Assembly: GCA_038316335.1 (NCBI GenBank)
Contig: JBBQAM010000001.1
Location: 186,001-250,000, forward strand
Length of the DNA stretch: 64,000 bases
From: JALHST01 sp038316335
GTDB taxonomy: Bacteria; Bacteroidota; Bacteroidia; Flavobacteriales; Flavobacteriaceae
Direction: 5' to 3'
In this document: in pieces, positions 61,961-64,000 of the stretch
How the letters are laid out: each line of letters opens with the position of its first letter
Position numbering within the stretch: position 1 is the first letter of the stretch
Notes under the pieces: generated by a model
The model's input: only the letters and a program-made list of their open reading frames with translations
Told to the model about the DNA's origin: nothing
The model's database searches: none
Made by a program: the position numbers and the translations under genes

Positions 61961-64000
61961 TCATTCGTCTTCTTCGTCTGCCTTTTCTTCCAAAATGACA
62001 AAGGCACTTCGTTTAGGGGCAGGCATCACTGAATTTTCTCCTTTTACCGATTTCCAGACCACCTCGTTCAGCTCTAGGTCAGGAACGGCATCTTCCTTAG
62101 AAAAATCGAATTTTTCAGATTTTTTACTGCTTTCGTTCACAGCCACATTGCGCTGTCGGATATCGATCAGCGAAGGGATATGGGTGTATGGCGTAAAATC
62201 AGGATGGTCGGTAAAACATTCGTACAAAGGTGTGGCACCGGCATCATACTGGCTCATCGGGGGTAGGCCCAGGATAAGCTCAATGGTGCGCAATACCCCG
62301 GAAGTCGAATACATGGTATGGATGACCGCATTGCGTTTCACATAAGGCCCTGCAACAAAAACCGGCGAACGATGCGCATCTACATGATCCGGGCCGTTCT
62401 GGGCATCGTCTTCCAGTATAAAAACGACCGATTCGTTCCATACCGACGAATGGGAAAGATGGTCCAAAATACGACCGATTGCCAGGTCATTATCGGCAAC
62501 TGCTGCTGATGGCGTGATTTTTCCTAATTTTTGGCCGCTCGTATGATCATTGGAAATCCTGATGGTGTTGAATCGGGGAACCGAATTGATTGTGAGCAGG
62601 GAATCAAAATCGTTGATCCATGCATCGGCCCTGACTTGGTCTTCTATATCCATATCAAACCCGGGGGAATGGGGAGCCATATGACCCTCCAATGATTTTA
62701 TGTTCGCTTTTCCGAATTCCCCGAATTCCCCATAGCTCCGGTAGCTGATATTCGCCCGTTTACAGTAGTCCCAAATAAAGCCGTCCCGTGGGTATGTGGC
62801 TGCTTCCGATCCTTCGTATACATATTTTCCACCCCTCCCTCCATAATAGGTGGGCCAGGTTTTTTCGACGACATCCGTTGCATACGCGGCGGTAGTCCAA
62901 TTGTGTCCGTCGGCACTCACCTCGGCGTCTACGTAAAAATTGTCCATCAGCACAAAGTCAGTTGCTATGGCATGGTGGTTCGGGGTGATTTTTTTTCCGA
63001 AAAGACAAAGGGAATCTTCCCCATTCCCGGCTGCTACGTCCCCTAGGACCTGATCATAGGTGCGGTTTTCCTTAATGATGTAGAATACATATTTCATCGG
63101 GGAAGATTCACCCTGCATAGTAGGAACGGGATTGTTCTTAAGGTCGTTTTTAAGATTCATTTTTTGCCCAGTAAAGGGGCTATTGTCATAGACCTGGGCG
63201 GTATATGACCGTAACTTTACGGGGTCTGGGTTCTCGATAAAGGACAGCGTACCCTTGAATAGCCCCCCTATATATTGTAATTCCTTATCGGCCGAACTTC
63301 CTTTTTGATAGTCGCTATTGTCCTTTTTTATTGCTGGTTGAGGGCCATTAGGATTGGCCATGGAGGTAAAGCCCTTCCCATTGCTGACCAGGATTTTGTT
63401 TCTGAGCGTTTTTATGTTGGTCGGGTACCAGCCAACGGGAATAAAGCCTTTACTTTTGCTTTTCCCAGGTTGGGAAATGTCGAATACAGCCAGGCAATTG
63501 TTATCGGCGTTTGCAATAAAAAGTGTTTTTTCGTTTTTGGACAAGGCAATGCCATTGGCCGTAGAACCTGACAAGTTCGTAGGATATAAGGAAGTCGACA
63601 AGGTTTCGATCAGCGTATTTGAATCTGTATCAACTACAGATACGGTGTTGTCATTTGCATTGGCAACGAAGAGGCGTGTTCCTTTTTTATTCAAAAGCAG
63701 TTCGTTGGGATGGCTGCCGGTCTTTAACCTTTGGATAATTGTTTGGGTTTTTGTATCAAAAATGGCAATTTCGCCCTTGCCCCACAGTGAGATATACAAT
63801 TTCCGATCATCGGGCGATAAAATACAGCTATAGGCAATACCTGGTAAGTCGATTTTTTTAATGACTTTTTTTGTTTCGAGTGAAACTATGTAGAGGCGTT
63901 GGTCCTCCTTGGTTACAGTATATAGATACTGCTGGTTTCTAGTGACTGATATGCCGGTGGGGGATATTGAATCATTTGGCCAGGGAAGTCCCAATTTCAA
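61961..64000 (-). CDS. YncE-like beta-propeller / phosphoesterase, second copy (partial)
   Basis: At least 679 residues, N-terminus beyond the window edge. Same architecture as its neighbour: propeller repeats (LFVANANDNTVSVVDTDSN, LFIANADNNCLAVFD) and phosphoesterase parts YVFYIIKENRTYDQVLGD, SADGHNWTTAAYATD, ISNDHTSGQKLG, VFILEDDAQNGPDHVDAHR. Ends in an acidic tail EEKADEEDE. Tandem to the 59203 gene but clearly diverged, so an old duplication with probably different substrates. Confidence 0.82.
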   Translation of the reverse strand: MKLGLPWPNDSISPTGISVTRNQQYLYTVTKEDQRLYIVSLETKKVIKKIDLPGIAYSCILSPDDRKLYISLWGKGEIAIFDTKTQTIIQRLKTGSHPNELLLNKKGTRLFVANANDNTVSVVDTDSNTLIETLSTSLYPTNLSGSTANGIALSKNEKTLFIANADNNCLAVFDISQPGKSKSKGFIPVGWYPTNIKTLRNKILVSNGKGFTSMANPNGPQPAIKKDNSDYQKGSSADKELQYIGGLFKGTLSFIENPDPVKLRSYTAQVYDNSPFTGQKMNLKNDLKNNPVPTMQGESSPMKYVFYIIKENRTYDQVLGDVAAGNGEDSLCLFGKKITPNHHAIATDFVLMDNFYVDAEVSADGHNWTTAAYATDVVEKTWPTYYGGRGGKYVYEGSEAATYPRDGFIWDYCKRANISYRSYGEFGEFGKANIKSLEGHMAPHSPGFDMDIEDQVRADAWINDFDSLLTINSVPRFNTIRISNDHTSGQKLGKITPSAAVADNDLAIGRILDHLSHSSVWNESVVFILEDDAQNGPDHVDAHRSPVFVAGPYVKRNAVIHTMYSTSGVLRTIELILGLPPMSQYDAGATPLYECFTDHPDFTPYTHIPSLIDIRQRNVAVNESSKKSEKFDFSKEDAVPDLELNEVVWKSVKGENSVMPAPKRSAFVILEEKADEEDE

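Noticed and set aside
1..64000. CRISPR arrays, rRNA genes, phage structural genes, antiphage defence genes and conjugation (Tra/VirB) genes
   Set aside because: Looked for by eye on both strands; no regularly spaced repeats, rRNA-like segments or recognisable proteins of these classes were found.

Overview
The window comes from a bacterium of the phylum Bacteroidota, most likely a marine member of the Flavobacteriaceae. This is inferred from the proteins: a TonB-dependent receptor with a carboxypeptidase-like N-terminal domain, a Bacteroidota-type integrase, MobC and relaxase, a heme HmuTUV system, flavobacterial YncE/phosphatase-like lipoproteins, and A-rich rather than Shine-Dalgarno leaders. 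No 16S gene is present, so genus is not claimed.

Layout. Positions 1-715 are chromosomal flank. From 716 to 44731 lies a genomic island bounded by a 45-bp direct repeat, which is the 3' part of a tRNA-Arg(TCT) gene; the complete tRNA is at the right end (44688-44761, minus strand). The island has a tyrosine recombinase next to the left end, a broken excisionase-like gene, a GC-rich oriT-like region, and MobC plus relaxase at the right end. No conjugative secretion genes are visible, so it reads as an integrative mobilizable element (IME). To the right of the tRNA are two tandem tRNA-derived pseudogenes and ordinary chromosomal genes: methylmalonyl-CoA mutase (45172-48730), a heme-uptake operon with TonB receptor (49103-54227), a hypothetical gene, aquaporin Z with a damaged start, an isoquinoline-1-oxidoreductase-like pair (56335-59049), and two tandem YncE/phosphatase-like lipoproteins, the second cut by the window edge.

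Island cargo is almost wholly stress survival. On the minus strand are osmolyte genes (ablB, proA, proB, proC), a DUF2391 membrane protein and an aconitase. On the plus strand are three related blocks, each opened by the same leader sequence and the same 44-residue small protein. Block 1 (9503-16997) and block 2 (17359-24243) continue with OsmC (decayed in block 2), a 66-residue small protein, a HPF/RaiA-like ribosome-associated protein and a short protein resembling the last domain of eRF1/baeRF. They then diverge: block 1 has pyruvate oxidase-like enzyme, an NhaA antiporter fused to a DsbA-like domain, a flavodoxin-like protein and DUF4833; block 2 has HflK/HflC, ferritin, a flavodoxin reductase-like protein, a broken Ohr and a PRC-barrel protein. 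Block 3 (35143-40142) has a universal-stress-protein stub, a prohibitin-like protein, Dps, a full-length baeRF protein, another HPF-like protein and a lipoprotein. Between blocks 2 and 3 lies a copper/silver-type module (24528-31185): multicopper oxidase fused to a CopB-like barrel, Met-rich lipoproteins, SHOCT and DUF302 proteins, and a broken HMA chaperone; an NhaP antiporter follows.

The most interesting signal is the repeated pairing of a ribosome-hibernation-like protein with an eRF1-like protein, together with uncharacterised 44- and 66-residue proteins behind a shared, conserved leader. I infer a mobile dormancy/stress-recovery island. Many internal duplications and broken copies (ablB x3, osmC, ohr, hma, xis, usp, hemolysin III) show active remodelling. 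All functional statements come from reading the sequence; no database search was run.
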